Notes under the pieces: model-generated
What the model was told of the DNA's origin: nothing
Seen by the model: the letters and a program-made list of their open reading frames with translations, nothing else
The model's database searches: none
NCBI GenBank assembly: GCA_014706295.1
Contig: JACSVZ010000002.1
Span: 128,287,431 to 128,351,430, forward strand
DNA from: Lycocorax pyrrhopterus obiensis
Lineage: Eukaryota > Chordata > Aves > Passeriformes > Paradisaeidae
Reading direction: 5' to 3'
Length of the DNA stretch: 64,000 bases
Made by a program: the position numbers and the translations under genes
Part shown: piece by piece, positions 62,801 through 64,000 of the stretch
Layout: each line of letters begins with the position of its first letter
How positions within the stretch are numbered: the first letter of the stretch is position 1

Positions 62801-64000
62801 AGAAACATACAGGAATTGATTGTGGTAGCTGTCAAGCCTGCAAGTGATTCAAGCATGTTTGCCCTTTCATTTGCTGCATTTTTGGGTGTTATATAAATAG
62901 AACAGGAAATGTAAAATGCAGGTTAAGTCATTCAACACTTCCGTTTTTTTCTGATTTCTGCCCTGTTCTGGCACCTTTGAAACTACATTTTTGTCAGTCA
63001 GCTAGTGTTGGAATATCTGTAGGTTTGAAAGCCAAAACAATAGGTTCGGCAGTGAACATTATCAGCTTTGTCAAAATCAAGTATTGAATGAGAACCAGGA
63101 TCCATCCAGGTTCTTCAAAAACCATAGTAGACACATTCCTCATTAGGCATCTGTTTATTCCAAAACACAAACACACAGGGGATAGAATTAGATAACACTT
63201 TTCTGGCTTACTAAATGGGTTAGACTTAGTAAATATGGTACTCGATTTTCAACTGATTCTACCATCTGTCAGCAAACTTATTGCTTTTAGCAGGGGTTTT
63301 TCTTGTGGTAATTTCTGGGATTTTTTTCCCCTCTGTTCTTTTCATGAATATACATGCCTACAAAGTTTAAGGGAAAAGTAAATTAAAGAAAAAATTAATT
63401 AATCCACAAAATCTGAACAGGGCAGCTCAGATTATAATCAGAAACTACAAATGGACTTGCAAATTGTTATTAACAAGCAGCACAGAAAAAAAAAATCTCA
63501 TGTGTGGAAGGAACTTCCTATTGTTTTTCTAACAATCAAAATCTCACGATCAGTCACTGTGGTCAATGGTGTTTTTGCAATGCACAGCACAGCAGCTGTG
63601 TGCGTGGGTAGAGACTGGTGTAAGAAGGACAAATTGCTGGGGTGAGGCAAACTACCCAGTAAATTGTTTAGCTGGGGCCCAATGTCATAAAAGTCTAAGC
63701 ATAACGTTGCTGTTGTGTTTTCATACTGAAAAAAAATAAGTCTCAGACCCATTCTGATGCTAATTAGGGGCAGAACTAAATCATGGAAATTCAGTCACGT
63801 GGCGATGCACCTTCTCCTTAGAGCTGGTGGGGGCAGTGGTTTGAAGCTCCTACAACAACCTCCACTGCATGGTGTAGATGCATTGTTTCTACACTAGCAG
63901 CTGCCTTGCATCCAGCAGGGAGGGCTGGGTTGCTGTTGAAGAGCTTGATAAGCTTAGCTACTTGGGAAGAAACTTTGGCCTCATCCAACAGAATGGAAGG
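59865..64000. other. Unique non-coding DNA to the window end
   Basis: A-rich low-complexity sequence lies at 60045-60120. Otherwise this is single-copy-looking DNA with no transposon, RNA gene or exon that I can support. The small frames at 62009-62203, 62447-62644 and 63451-63752 have no known motif. Confidence 0.45.

Noticed and set aside
1..64000. CRISPR arrays, bacterial operons, tRNA or rRNA genes
   Set aside because: None seen on either strand; the composition and repeats are those of vertebrate nuclear DNA.

Overview
The window looks like ordinary non-coding nuclear DNA from a bird. The evidence is several reverse-strand CR1 LINE fragments with the avian 3' tail of short ATTCTATG-like repeats, an ERVL-type LTR of a form common in birds, class II retroviral LTRs, AT-rich unique sequence, a low density of repeats (roughly 7% recognisable by eye) and simple-sequence microsatellites. 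I see nothing bacterial, viral-episomal or organellar. I found no protein-coding gene, exon, tRNA, rRNA or CRISPR array that I can defend. The longest open frames (up to about 180 codons) start mostly at non-ATG codons, match no family I know, or lie antisense inside LTRs. The window is best read as intergenic DNA or the inside of a very large intron.

Layout. 1-694 is unique sequence. 695-1797 is a solo class II retroviral LTR with a likely 6-bp target duplication. 2131-2630 is a 5'-truncated CR1 on the minus strand. 3009-3042 is a (TA)17 microsatellite. 3043-12307 is unique DNA with two small degenerate tandem repeats (10300-10362 and 11877-11932). 12314-13388 is a compact, internally deleted provirus on the minus strand, with two LTRs, a tRNA-Trp-type primer-binding site, a purine-rich tract and a perfect 6-bp target duplication. 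13395-28037 is unique apart from a GT-rich tract and a possible old SINE trace. 28038-28345 and 36481-36632 are older CR1 fragments. Between them lie a 55-bp sequence present twice (30956 and 31508) and a 26-bp local duplication (33941 and 33992). 36633-51980 is the longest repeat-free stretch and has several segments that look like conserved non-coding elements. 51981-52576 is a solo ERVL-type LTR. 57305-57342 is an (ATTT)n microsatellite. 57927-58465 is a second, internally deleted copy of the LTR family seen at 695, in the opposite orientation. 58655-58835 is an ancient CR1 fragment, 59150-59252 an old MITE-like repeat, and 59835-59864 an (AAC)10 microsatellite. The remainder to 64000 is unique.

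There are no genes here to form a pathway. The most structured object is the roughly 1.1-kb mini-provirus at 12314-13388. It kept the cis-acting signals for reverse transcription (LTRs, primer-binding site, polypurine tract) and a short leader, but lost nearly all coding sequence. It resembles the non-autonomous, alpharetrovirus-related elements known in birds.
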